DNA of 64,000 nucleotides from Hyparrhenia diplandra. Lineage: Eukaryota > Streptophyta > Magnoliopsida > Poales > Poaceae. The stretch lies in assembly GCA_015847255.1 (NCBI GenBank), contig JADLZK010008232.1, forward strand, positions 124,001 through 188,000, read 5' to 3'. The notes under the pieces are model-generated. The model had not been told where the DNA came from. It searched no databases and saw only the letters and a list, made by a program, of their open reading frames with translations. Positions 21,074-33,429 of the stretch are shown piece by piece; position 1 is the stretch's first letter, and each line of letters starts with the position of its first letter. The position numbers were made by a program, and so were the translations under genes.

Positions 21074-24000
21074 GGTTCAGCATTGGTTTCGTGCTTAATT
21101 TTGTGCAGTGCTGGCTGGTCCTTGAACCTGGGGAGCGGAGAGTCGTCGGGGATGGTGATGGATGGGGTGTGCGCTTTCGGGGAAGATGAAGCTGTATAGA
21201 GGTAGGGGGTTCAGAGTTTCGGAATTCAGATAGGGGTGAATGATCTGAATTCGGAAGCTTTCTGTGATCGAATGGAGTCTCTAATCTCGGGCTTCAGCTT
21301 GAGTGTTTTGTTTCACTATATATATATACTAGCTGCAGTACATCCTGCACAAGGTTTGTTCAGTTTTTCCTGGGAATTTGTTAACCTGAATGCGCACAAG
21401 GAAAAATAGCCTGTTAATGTGTAAATTTCTTCCTGTAGAGCTGCTATTGGGGTCAAGTGATCCTTTGATTTTGAGAAGTCCGAGATGAAATGATTTGTGA
21501 AACTAAAGAGTATGACAAGTAAGCCTCTCTGAATCTATTCGTTTCAGCCAATGCCTTGGCCACCTAGCAGTATTGACATGTCTGCATTTCATTTCCTTGA
21601 ATTTCCCTTCATTCTAAACAGGATAGCATAGCTGTAGATGATTCAAAAGTGTCATTTTGTTGTTGATATGAGACTAAAGGGCCGTGAACTTTCTTAGAAA
21701 CTGAGTCAGAACAATGGCATAGGTGCATTAGTGGTCTAAATATATTAGTAACAAAGGGTCTAAATATGTTTTCTAGAAACATCAGTAACATAATTTACTT
21801 TATGTTACAGTTTTCATAAATTGTATTTATATAAGCACAGACTGTTATCGTATTATCTTATCAAAGAATAGACCTGCACAGCCAAAGCTTGCAGTATGTC
21901 ATGTCGAATTACCCTTGACATATTTTTCGTGGTTTTCTCATTACGTTGCTTTGTATGTCTTTGATTTTTCAGGCTGTCAGATTAATTTGGGAACATATAA
22001 CATTACACTGAATGGATGCATTCAAAACATCAATAAACTGAGTGGATAAGATTTTAAGAACAAAAGATGTTATGAGGACAATGAAAAGCTACATCTAACT
22101 GCCGCAAGCAAGCCCTAGGTGACGTCCTTCCCTGTCTTGCAGTAGCATATTATGATACATTTCTATTTTCCATACAAAGGCGTGAGATTAGGGATGAACA
22201 TGTTCTGCAATTCTATTTTTGCCCCAGATTCTATTTTGAGAAAAAAACCAAGAACACTACCAAAGATGCTATAGCAATATAAGATTCAGAGACCCCATGT
22301 ATATGTATGCATAATTCTATATTTCTATGATTTTAAATCTTTTTAGGGAATTATAATTTTTTAATCAAATTTCTTCTTGTTTTCCTATTTGAGCTATTTG
22401 TCATGAGCCATATGTAATATGTGCAAACTTAATCCTTTTGGGATACCCTTGTCGTATATAAAGGGACTATCTTGTCATATATAACTTACCTTGCAAAATG
22501 TGTGCACAGAAAATCAGATGATCGCTACCATGTTTCCTTTACATTTGCATCCAATTAGTATCATAGTAGCTTTAATTTGAGATCTCAGAGTGGGGAAGGA
22601 GTGGTTCGCTTTCGGAGTAGTTACCCACTTCAGATGTGGTTCCCTTTGAATGCAGCCATGAACCATGTGTCTTCTTTGCTTGGTATTCAAGATCGATGGG
22701 ATTTTCATGTACCTCCTCTTTTATTATTTTTTATTTCCTTGCTGATCCATCTGACTACAGCTGCTCTATGCAGTTATCTACATGGAACCATTAGGGTGAA
22801 AAAACAGAGTGCTAAGTTCCCTGTACAAGTGGTTGATCAGGCCTAGGTTTGTGTTTTTTTTCCTTTCTTTGCTCCATTGGTTCTCCCCTTCCAACCTTTT
22901 TTATACTTTTTGGCCTCTGACGCAGTTCATGTTTTCTCTTTTTTCCAAGTGAAAAGAACATCTTAGGAGTTTCCTCCATTCACTCAGGTTTGCAGGCACT
23001 AAAATCCTATTTTCCAAGTGTCTCTTGTGCCTGATCCAAAAATGTTTGTGCATATTTCCTTTCGCCTTTAGTTCATAACTGTACATGCCACCACAACCCT
23101 GCTCGATCTGTACATAACCCTTGGATGCATTGCTTTCACAAAGCTATTTGCTTCATCCAATTTGGTGTTTGCCTTGTCTGTATGTTTACAAAACTGAGCA
23201 TATCTGGAATTTGTTTATTGCATCTGATCTCCAGAGTTCAGCAATAATGGGATAATTAACCTTGGTAGTTTATCTTGCTATCAGTTCCTATTGATATAGT
23301 GGATTCATTGTTTACATTCAGTGGTGTTTTCTAGATTAACAAAGATGTTTTTCCTTTACTCTTTATGACTTCTTTAGATATGACATTTATTGGTTTATCT
23401 GCTATAAGCCTATTCAATGTTCGGTGGATTTGCTTGGTGTCACTTAGTGCCAGTGTCATGTGCCATCCAGTGTTTCTTTAGCCTGTTTAGCAAATAAAAT
23501 GTGAACTGATAACTCTCTCTTTTAAATGTGGTTGTAAATCTTCGCTTGATTTGAAAATCGTAGTCCAAATTTGTTCTTTTTGAATTCAATTGGTCCGATT
23601 TTTGACCAATTTTGGCTGCCAATATTTATCCTTTTTTTTTTACCCCTGTATAAGACATGTCTTGATTCATATTGCGTCTTAGTTCATGTAACCAAGGTAT
23701 GAAGCAGTTTTAGCTTTATTTCTGACAGCCTATCTGTGCTCAATTAATATATAGTTATATACACCTTCCTCCTATTTATCTTTTGCTAGCTAGCATGTAG
23801 TCTGTCACACAACTTCACCATCCTTTGAATAAAATGATGTCCTTTCAGTAGAGATTTTCCTGTGACTGCTATCAAAATTTACACAATTTCTTGGAAAATC
23901 CAATCACTTTCACACATTTACTTTCCATATAGGCATTTTAATAAGACAGGCATGGGCCATAGCTGTACGTAATTTTCCTGTGACTGCTATCAAAATTTAC

Positions 24001-25811
24001 ACAATTTCTTGGAAAGTCCAATCACTTTCACACATTTACTTTCCATATAGGCATTTTAATAGAGCAGGCATGGGCCATAGCTGTACGTAGATTTCAGTTC
24101 TAATACAGTAGGCAAATTGGCACACACCCACATTGCACACATATTTCGAGTTGTGTCCTGAAAGATCTGTTTATCACCTCTAAGCTATGGTATGCTCAGA
24201 TCTCTGGTGACATTCCAATATATATGTCTTATGCACCTCAAGTTCGATATATTGATGCCTATTTCAAGTTTTCAACCATTCATGTCGACCTGTAGTTTTT
24301 AGCGTTTTTGGAGCTTGAATCCAGTGACAAACCCCAATCAATCGAGCAAGAAAAGGACAGGTCTATTTCCTTTGTTTAGAAGTCTGCAGATCTAAGGTTG
24401 TTTGTTACATTCCCAGAAAACCAAGTTTACTGCACCCATTCCAGCCTGCAATATGGGATATTTTTTTAAAGAAACTGTCATGTTGTTTGTTACATTTGTT
24501 TTATTGCAATTACCCCCATTAAACTTTGGCTTAAGCATCTTATCCATACATGTGTTGGTAGTTATCCTATTATTCCAAGCCAAGCTTATATTTTTCCCCC
24601 AAAACAACCTCTAATTTACAGATTGTTTATGCCAATTTGTTTCTCATAGCATAGTGTCTGTTCTTGGCTGAGGTACGTACAATAGAAACAATCATGCAAT
24701 TTCTTTGACTATATTTAAAACATGGGTTCTCAAATTACTTGAGTTCTTAGTTACGATTAATCAGTCAGTCCAACATGTGCTACTGACATTTGCCTCCTGT
24801 TACGGCCTTAAGTATGATATGATGCTCTTTGCTAAACTAATCTCCCTCTGTCGTTACTCACGCTAGCGGAATGTTAACAGTTTTACGTCAAGTCTAACCA
24901 GTTTTTTTTTTCTCCAAACATCATCTAATTTCAAATTTTCCATGGTATGTTCTCTTTCTATGTTTTACTCCCCTTGTCTCCGCTGAATTTTTGTTAAGAC
25001 CTCATTCTCCAACCAATTTAATCTGCGTGTGTGTGCCTCTGCGATTTCTCACCTGCGGTGTTTTCTCTTAGTTTATGTACCTATTTTGTAGTATGCCGGG
25101 CTAAAGATTTAATTTGACTATGATACCAATGTCTTGTTGATGACTTTTGCTTTTAATTTATTCCAGGTTGCAATTTTTATAGTACCAGCTGCATTGGCAA
25201 ATGAATCCAGGTCCATGAATCTTGCTAATGGGTTGTTTCAATAGCAAGCAAGTTACATGTGCTCAAGGTTACGTAGCTCATTAAGAAACAACTCTTTTCA
25301 GAATATTTGGTATCCTGTGTTACAAGTGAGTGAGGGCATTTTCAAAGGAGGGGCCAAGGGGCATTGTGTTTCTTAGAATCTCAAATCTTGTTTTTCTTTT
25401 TGTATCTTACCGTTTTAGTGATTTCTTCAGAGTTGGGCCTGCTCAGGGATACCTGACAGGTTAATGCCTCTATAATTCTCTATGTTACTTTAATCTTCTC
25501 TGTATGTGTATATAGTTTGCTAGCAATATGCCAATAGGGAGACTAATATTATTCCCGTTATGCAAAGTAGGCTGCTACAGAATTGAATGTTGAGTGCGCA
25601 TTACTTTACCCCTCCAGTAGTGCCTACTTAGTGACTTCATAAGCATCAGTCTGAAAATGAGCGTTGCAGCTGTACACTCCATTTTAGCAGGCTATAAGAC
25701 AGCCACAATAACCATATCTGTTGTGAGTCTTCTCAGTATTAACTGAGGAAAAATACAAAAACTATATTTCATTCTAAATCCATAATTAGTAGTGATAACA
25801 ATGTGTTTCAG
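21074..25811. other. AT-rich intron-like region without a recognised gene
   Basis: About 4.7 kb of AT-rich DNA with scattered stops in all frames was examined. Short open frames (for example near 22577-22846 and 24402-24614) show no known domain. It may be intron sequence between the 17221 exon-like block and the gene fragments at 26850. A 118-bp tandem duplication at 23854-24089 is listed separately. Confidence 0.5.
23854..24089. repeat. Tandem duplication, 2 x 118 bp
   Basis: Two adjacent copies begin attttcctgtgactgct at 23854 and 23972 and end ctgtacgta. They differ at only a few positions (aaaatcc/aaagtcc, ataagac/atagagc), so the duplication is recent. Confidence 0.9.
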
Positions 25812-26110
25812 AAGTCTTGTGTTAATTAAAGTTTAATAAGCAAACACGATAGGTTGCAGGAATTTTTTTCCTGTTACCTTGCAATTGTTTCTCTCTCAGG
25901 GACTAACTGAAACCTGACCCCGAGACTGGTGGCCTTGGCGTTGTTTTATCTAATTTTTGGAATGAAGTGGACAGCTAATTCTTAGATTTCAAAATGGCAC
26001 GTATACTGTTACCAGTAGAGCTAGAGTGAACAGAATAGCTCTATCATCGATAATCTGTGGCACTGCTGACACCTTGATTAGTAAAGCTGGTGTGCAGTGT
26101 GCTCGATTTC
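25812..26110. repeat. First copy of a roughly 270-bp dispersed direct repeat
   Basis: Starting tgtgttaattaaagttta, this segment is repeated with divergence at 27530-27785. Both contain ggtggccttggcg, gttttatctaa, agctagagtgaaca and gacaccttgattagta in the same order. The second copy follows directly on the RPA-like exon, so this copy may mark a place where a similar exon once stood. Confidence 0.75.
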
Positions 26111-26849
26111 TTATTGACAATGTATCAAATTCTTTGTTCTATGGATCACAGAAAACATTACTTTAGTCCATATGCAGTTAAGGTTTTTTCCGTGCTTCAG
26201 TTGCTTATGCAGAATGGAAAACCCTTGATAATATTCAGTTCATGAATTATTAAATGTTTATTGTATATGCAGATAACTCCTTGGAAATACATGTCTCTAT
26301 GAAGCTTGTGCAAGTGCATATAGTTTTTTGCAAGCTATTTCTGTAAGTGCTACATGAGAGGGTCTACTCTAAAGTTGTTGGTTCATTACTGTTTATTGCC
26401 ATACAGTATATTGCATTGCCCTTGTTGCTCTGACCATGTATAGGTACGTGCCTACACCTTTTTAGTGCTTATTATGATCCCTGTACACTTGATGCTCTGA
26501 ACATGTATAGGCACATGTCTATTCTTCCATTGCCATACACTTCATGCTTTTAACCCCTTTGAAGTTTACTTCACTCATTCTAATTAACCCATAGTTATAT
26601 TGTGCAGAAAACAAAAGAAATGGTTAGATGTGTCTTTGCTCTCTTTTCTTTTTGTAACAAAGTATAAAAAGTGTTTCTGAAGATTTGGTGCCTCATAATT
26701 GCTTTTATTTTTATGTGGGGTTTCTGTTCTAATATGAAGGGCTCAAGAAAAATCTCCTGAATTAGTTAATATGTTTAATGCGCCTGTTGCCTCCTGAAAT
26801 CTTGGATCTGTTGCAATCTTTTAAAATATTTCATTCATGGTTTATTTAG

Positions 26850-27057
26850 GTTCGACAAAAGAAACAACCAATTTGCCGAAGAGAAGTTCAAGAGGGATGG
26901 CATAGATTTCGAGACAAAATTTAAGGTCGTGAAGCTGTCTGATAAGGATATTACCATGACCAATCCTGCTACAGGAGAGGTTGCTGTTCCTTATGGGATG
27001 GCAATTTGGTCAGCTGGAATTGGAACCCGTCCAATCATTATGGATTTCATGAACCAG
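26850..27057 (+). pseudogene. Fragment of an external alternative NAD(P)H dehydrogenase gene (NDB type)
   Basis: NDB enzymes are type II NAD(P)H dehydrogenases on the outer face of the inner mitochondrial membrane that pass electrons to ubiquinone. After an AG acceptor (26848-26849) one exon encodes FDKRNNQFAEEKFKRDGIDF, KLSDKDITMTNPATGEVAVP and YGMAIWSAGIGTRPIIMDFM. This is the conserved stretch before the second nucleotide-binding part of NDB proteins, about 69 residues. The homology ends at MNQ, where an intron would normally begin, and is followed by unrelated sequence to a stop at 27112. No other NDB exons were found, so this is a captured or leftover gene piece. Confidence 0.7.
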
Positions 27058-27185
27058 CGTCTTCATTTCCATCATATGTCTACAGCATCACCTTCTTCCA
27101 GGACATCAAGATGACTCCAGAAGCATGGACTAAATACATTGGTGCCTGACCTGCTCGCTCTTGTATTTTCTGTACGCCTTCTTAC

Positions 27186-27542
27186 CTCACCCTTTATGTT
27201 ACAAAAACTAAATGTCCAGCCGTGTGCCTGTTGTCCAGATGTTATTGGCATGGTTACATCCATCAAAGCCCAAAGACCTGTACAGATCCAAAGCAAAGAC
27301 AGAGTTGCAACTCTTCGAGAGATCACCGTCAGAGATTTACGGTGCGTATGTCCACTATGTTATAACAGCCACCTCATCTGTTTAGTTCTTCCTTTTTTTC
27401 ATGATACCTGATGTATGGAAATTGCAGTGCCAAGGAGCTCGTGGTAACATTATGGGCTGACCAGGCAACAAGCTTCAATGTTCGAGATGTAGCTCAAGGA
27501 AACCCTCCTACATCTGTTGTGGTTCTGTTTTGTGTTAATTAA
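27186..27542 (+). pseudogene. Fragment of an RPA1-like / DUF223 OB-fold gene
   Basis: Two exons are supported. The first ends at 27341 (GTGCGT donor) with DVIGMVTSIKAQRPVQIQSK and VATLREITVRDLR. The second starts at 27428 after a gcag acceptor with AKELVVTLWADQATSFNVRD and runs to a TAA at 27540-27542. The pattern matches the DNA-binding OB fold of replication protein A large-subunit-like proteins, which are numerous in grasses and also occur in Helitrons. Only one fold is left, about 75 residues. It lies 130 bp after the NDB piece in the same orientation. Confidence 0.65.
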
Positions 27543-27785
27543 AGTTTAATAAGGAAAGGACGGTACATTGTAGGAATTTATTTCCCCTTTCCTTGCAATT
27601 GTTTCCCTTTTTAGGAACTTATTGAAACCTAACCTTGACTGGTGGCCTTGGCGCTGTTTTATCTAACTTTTGGATTGAGGTGAACAGAGGGTTACATATA
27701 CTAATACCAGTACAGCTAGAGTGAACAAAATATAGCTCCATCAACGATGGTCTGTGCCACCGTTGACACCTTGATTAGTAGGGCC
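27530..27785. repeat. Second copy of the dispersed direct repeat
   Basis: Diverged copy of 25812-26110, starting within the stop codon of the RPA-like fragment. Shared blocks appear in the same order. The two copies flank the NDB and RPA fragments. Confidence 0.75.
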
Positions 27786-29215
27786 TTAATGTTACATGCC
27801 CATAATTATAGTTGTCCATTCGATCTGACTGTAGTAAAAAGATTAAACACAAATGCTGTGTTTGTAGCATGTTTGGCTGCCAATTTTAAAAACTATGAAA
27901 TTGCTTTGGACAATCTGATTATCATATCCTGTTTGGTTAATTGTTTGGGTAGATATAATATTTAACGGTCAGCAACCTCTAATTATTTACTCGCACATAC
28001 AGCTCTTCCTATTTCCCAAATTTTCCCTCCAAAATTGGCCATCACATACTGTTTGATAACTGAAACTCTGAAAGTGCTGATCACGTACTTTTATCCCTTC
28101 TTTGTATAATTATGCGGGTTTAAATAGTATTTCCATCAATTGCTATTGATAATTTCCTACGCCACCAAAATGGAGACTGATTGGATAATTTATTTTATCC
28201 TTCATCTTCAGATTCAGTTTCCAAATACACTGTCTTTGCCATGCCTGCTTGGACTCCGTGGTTTCTTTGAACCACTGCGCTCATACATTTAGCTAAAATT
28301 AGCTTTCATATACCTTTTTGTAGTTTATACATCTCATATGTAGCGTGCCCGATATGTTACTAACAACAAATCAACTTCTCGTTAGTATGAATTACAGACA
28401 ACATTATTTCAATTTATATGCAGACAAAGTTTCCTTCCTATTTCGACTCCATGGTTATTGAATTGGTGATTCCATTGTCAGGACAGGTGGTCTCACACAG
28501 TTGGCCGTCATCTCCAAATTTTGTGGTGCATTCAGACTTAGCCTTTCCTGCCTATGTACACGCCATGGCTTTTGCACGGGCCGCGTCTATGTGAAGCTGT
28601 TGTGTGGGTCCTCATCCCGCGTCAAGATATATGTTGCTTTTCTGTTGCAGTCAATAAACAGAGCTCAAATCAGACCTATTATAATGTCCCTGCATGAATT
28701 TGGGTTGACAACTTGACATGCTTTGTAGGATGTTCTCTGTATAATATCCGGGCTGCCAACTGATCGCAGCATGACTTCTGTAGAGTTAGCATGGCACTCA
28801 ACCTGCCTTGTCAGTATTCTAGGGCTGTAGCTCCGCAGCCTGACTGATCAGAGCATGACTTCTGTAGAGTTACCATCGCACTGAACTTTGCCTCATCAGC
28901 ACTTTAGGGATCTATCATTTAGGTTGATGTCTTCATCGAACTATGACACCAGCTCTTGCAGTGTAATGTATGCCTCCCACTTAAGCAGTTGAGAAAGTTG
29001 CTATTGCATTGGATCTCACTAAACTTATGCTAATTTTCAATTCTGCACCCTACTAATTCCTCCGAGCTAAAATGTTTAGCTTCATCAGCAATTGTTTTCT
29101 CACAATTTACCTCCACACTTCGGTCTCCTATATTGTTTCCTAGATTAATGGTGACCTCACATACCCCCGATTCCTTCACATAGGATACCGGCGCGCAAAT
29201 GCGCGCCTCCTCACT
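27786..29215. other. AT-rich stretch, no gene recognised
   Basis: Open frames here (for example 28501-28716) have no recognised domain. A tandem duplication of about 100 bp at 28757-28904 repeats gcatgacttctgtagagtta and gcactgaac/gcactcaac. Confidence 0.5.
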
Positions 29216-29380
29216 AGTTTGCTCGAATCCCTGCCAGGGCGTCTCCAATCCGCATGAACCCCAAAATGTCGCGGCCGACGCGCGCCTCGTCCTGGACCAC
29301 GTCCTGGGCGAGTCCCTGCCGCCGTCATCGGCGCGCTCCTCGCCCGCGCTGCGCGCTTCCCCTGTGCCTGAGAAGGTTGA
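29216..29380 (+). pseudogene. Fragment of telobox-Myb gene exon 1 (remote copy)
   Basis: The stretch tttgctcgaatccctgccag through the ATG at 29268 and LVLDHVLG parallels 55190-55330 of the complete gene. It includes the leader gcgtctccaatccgca and the residues ADARLVLDHVLG. Relative to that copy it lacks about 12 bp just after the ATG. It is cut after about 110 bp of coding sequence and followed by the LINE insertion. Confidence 0.75.
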
Positions 29381-29397
29381 TTCCGTTGCACCCTTTT

Positions 29398-32300
29398 TTA
29401 GAGTAAAAGGGCTTGACCCCCGTCTATTAACCAAGGTCAATAGACCAATATTCAGTTACAACTCTGAAATGATGGGATCACCATCTGTACCAAAACAACT
29501 CCAAACTCGTGCCTGACAATCATACCTATGCTTGCCGCTAAGTGCACTTGACAACGACGACTAGCTAAGAGTTCAAACGACCAACCAGATTATTACATAA
29601 CATAAACTAGGTTCTGTAAACTACCAACATGGTAGAAATAAATTTGATTCAGTCTCTTCGCATCCTCTTCCCAGGTTCAGGAGAATCGCACTCTTCCTGT
29701 TTACCATCCGACACAAAGCTTGTCTTTCGGCAGATCACCAAGTCTTGATCTCCCAACATGGTGCTTGGTTTGTTACTCCATCCTCCATTGTAGGGCTTAT
29801 ATGCAACATCTTCAGATCTCTTTACTCCAGCCACAACACTTGAGTAGCTTCTTGTTTCAACAGCTTTGCTCTCAACAGCAGGGAACTCCTCTCGTCCTCC
29901 GGACAAATTATCGACCATTATTGGATAGTGTTTGCAATCTTGTAGAAGAGTATAGCCATACTCTCCCACTGGAATGTCTGAAAACACAAAGAATTTCTAA
30001 GTTTCCATAAACACCAGAAACCGGCTGAAGTAACTATATTGACAGCACAATTCCTTTTATTACTAAGCCAAAATTTTCCAATTGAGTCTAAAGAATAGCC
30101 TAATTGGACATTAAGGATTCTTGAAAGAACATCCCACATGTTTCTAGCCACAACACACTCAAAAAATAAATGCTAAACAGATTCTAATTCAGAGCAAAAT
30201 AGACAAGTTAAATCCTTAACGTTTTGTCTTTTGCTAAGATTATCTCTAGTTAAGCTTTTGTTTTTACTTAAAAGCCACAAGAAATAGTGAACTCTAGGAG
30301 GGATCTTGATATCCCAGAGAGCAGGTATTACAACAGAATGCACACCTCAAAAATTGACAATTTTATATAAAGATTGAACAGAGTAAATCAAACTTACTGT
30401 ACTAGCTAATTGACACACCTCATCCCACATATTCATCATATCCTCATCTCCCATCCTAGAAAAGGTACATCTGAGATCTGTCCCATCCCAGAGATCAGCT
30501 ATAGTCTTATTCTTTTCATTAGCAGACCTGTATAGTATCCAGTATTGAGTAGCTAAATTAGAATCACCTAACCAATTATCCTCCCAGAACTTGACCTTCT
30601 TCCCATTGCCTACTCTCTATTTATAACCTAACCTGGCAGCCTTAGTTGCCCACATGAATCCCTTAAAAAAGGAAGAAGCTCCATTAACCTTGGTATGTAA
30701 AATATTTGGCTTGTTTGTTTTGTATTTAAAATCTATAAGCTCAGTCCATAGTTTTTCTCTGTCATTTTTGTACCTCTTAAGCCATGAGGAGAGGAGACAT
30801 ATATTAAGGTCCTTTAAGTTTGTCAAACCCATACCTCCATATTCTTTTGTTGTGGACACTAAATCCTAGTTAGCTAAATGATATCTATGTGTATCTTCTA
30901 AATCATTCCAAAGACAATTACCCATCTGGGTATTTAGCACCTTGATAGCTCACTTAGGGAACTTAATGAAAGACAACAGATAAATTGGAATGCTTGCCAA
31001 ACATGCTTTAATTAAGGTAGCTCTAGCCGCTAAGGACAACAACTTACCCCTCCAACCTGCTATTCTATTTAGTAGCTTGTCAACTACTGGTTGTAAGTCT
31101 TCCCTAGTGAGCTTATCATAATGCAAGGGTATTCCTAGATATTTCATTGGAAAAGAACCTCTTAGACAATTAAATTCTAACAGCTATATCTGCTTTCCTT
31201 TCATCTAGATTCATAGTGATAATCTCACTCTTATGAGAATTAACTCTCATCCCTGAAATCATCTCATACCACATGATGGTTTGTTTGAGCTTGTTTAGAT
31301 GAACTACATCAGCACTACTAAATAGAATAGTGTCATTTGCATATTGAAGGGATATAATCCCCTTAGTTTTAAAGTTTGTCAAAACCCCTCTAACTAGACC
31401 CTCATTAGCTGCTCTATCCAACATCCTAGTAAAGGCATCACCTACTAGGTTAAAAAGCAAGGGAGACAGGGGGGTCACCTTGTCTCGAGTCCCTTGCCAA
31501 ATTTAAAGAAAGCACTCTCCTCACCATTCACTATGACTCCTAAAGACCCTCCTATCACTAAACTTTTTTGATCCACATGATCCACTTTCTAGTTTTTAGA
31601 ACCTCAAACAGAAACTCCCAAAGCTTACCCCGTCATAAGCCTTTTCATAATCTAGCTTAAGAATGATTCTTTTCTCCCCTGTTTTATTTAAACTATGGAC
31701 AATCTCATGAGCCACTACAACACTCTCTAGGATATATCTTCCCTTAATAAAAGCACTTTGGTTAGTATCCATCAACCTCTGAGCTACTCTACCTAGTCTA
31801 TTAGTTAATAATTTGGAAAACATTTTGAAACTACAGTTCAATAAACTAATAGGTCTAAATTGTTTTATATTACAAGCATTCTCTACTTTAGGAATCAAAG
31901 TGATTAAGGCAAAATTTAATCTCTGTATATCTAACTCTCCCTTAAAGAAGTCATTAAACATTGCCAAAATATCATTTTTAATGATATCCCAAAACTTCTG
32001 GTAAAAGAGAAAAGAGAGACCATCAGGTCCTGGTGCACCCTCTGAGTAACAGCTAAAAATAGCTTCTTTGATTTCTAGTTCTGAAAAAGGAGCAACTAAC
32101 ATCTCATTTTCTAAATCATTTACTAGCTGAGACCTATCCTAAAAACCATCACTTAATCTAATATTTTGACTGCTCTCTTTGGAAAACAACTCTTTATAAA
32201 AACCAGCTGCTAAGTCCATCATGCCTTTCTGGTCAGAGACATGACCATTGGGTCTCTCTAAGTAATCTATCTTTTTTTTTTCTACTTCTATAATTAGCCA

Positions 32301-33071
32301 CAACATCAAAATAGGCTGAGTTCCTATCTCCTTATTTAATGTCTCTATCCCTAGATCTCTATCTAATTTTGATCTCCTCAATTCCCCAAAATTTGTCCAG
32401 TTCTTCCTCTAAAAATTTATACCTTGACCACTCAGTCTCATCTAGGTCTCTTTCCTCTAGAGCTTGATCCAAGATACTCTATTTCTGAGATAAGATGTTT
32501 TTAGTTTTATTTAGCATGGCAATTTGATTCGTAGCCCACCCTCTAGCTAACTTCCTGAAAGTCCTTACTCTGAACTGCCAAATATCAATACTCTTAGTTT
32601 CAGAGCAAGGGCTAGACCAGGCTTTTTCAACTATTTTACTAAAGGTTTCCTCCTGGAGCCACCATTTTTCAAATCTAAATCTTTTCTTACCAAAGTAATT
32701 ATTATCTCCTAGATCAACCAGCAAAGGGTTATGATCACTAGGGACTCTATCAAGAGCTTTTATTCTAGCTAAAGGAAAAGCACTTTCTAACTCAGTGGAG
32801 ATAAAAACTCTATCAATCCTTGCCAAGATTGGTTTCTCCTGATTATTAGTCCAAGTGTACCTTCTATTCCTAAGTTCTAATTCAATAAGACCCCAATTGT
32901 TCACCCAATCATTAAACAGATCCATCCATTTAAAATTGACAATACCATTATTTTTATCAGCTACTGATCTAACTAAGTTAAAATCTGCTCCAATGATTGT
33001 GGGTCCTTTCCAAGAACCAATTACTTTTATCAGCTACTGATTTAAAATTGACAATACCATTACTTTTCTCG
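29398..33071 (-). mobile_element. L1-type LINE (non-LTR retrotransposon), broken, with 17-bp target duplication
   Basis: Minus-strand fragments give, in order, endonuclease (RIDRVFISTELESAFPL, LDRVPSDHNPLLVDLG), reverse transcriptase (EGAPGPDGLSFLFYQKFW, LITLIPKVENACNIKQFRPI, SLLNCSFKMFSKLLTNRL, IILKLDYEKAYD, then LQYANDTILF), MKYLGIPLHYDKL and a zinc-binding C-terminus (CLFCSELESVQHLFFEC). This is ORF2 of a plant L1 LINE. ttccgttgcaccctttt occurs at 29381-29397 and 33072-33088, a 17-bp target duplication. A short A run (minus strand) abuts the left one. ORF1 is missing, so it is 5'-truncated. Near 32932-33065 the 5' end has a scrambled repeat of ttaaaattgacaatacca. Stops and frameshifts are many. 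Confidence 0.92.
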
Positions 33072-33429
33072 TTCCGTTGCACCCTTTTGTCTGCATACTC
33101 CTTTTTCGACATGCTTCTGGAGGAATATTTTCCCATTCCCTGGGTCACCATCACATTCTTTGGATGTAGGTTGACGTACGTTTTCTCGTTCGGCATTGTG
33201 ATGTGGGAGCTACTTACGGGTGAAGAGCCTTATGCCGAGCTGCACTATGGTGCCATTATAGGTACGCTAATAACTTATGCTGTTATTATATCTTTTTTTT
33301 TTTTTTTTGCAAAACGCTGTTATTATATCTTGGCCCTTTTACAATACTTTGTTTTCTTTTCAAAGACGTTTTTTAACATTATCTTCCCTCAATTCTTTTT
33401 TCAAGTGGAAGGGTAATATGGTCATTGTG

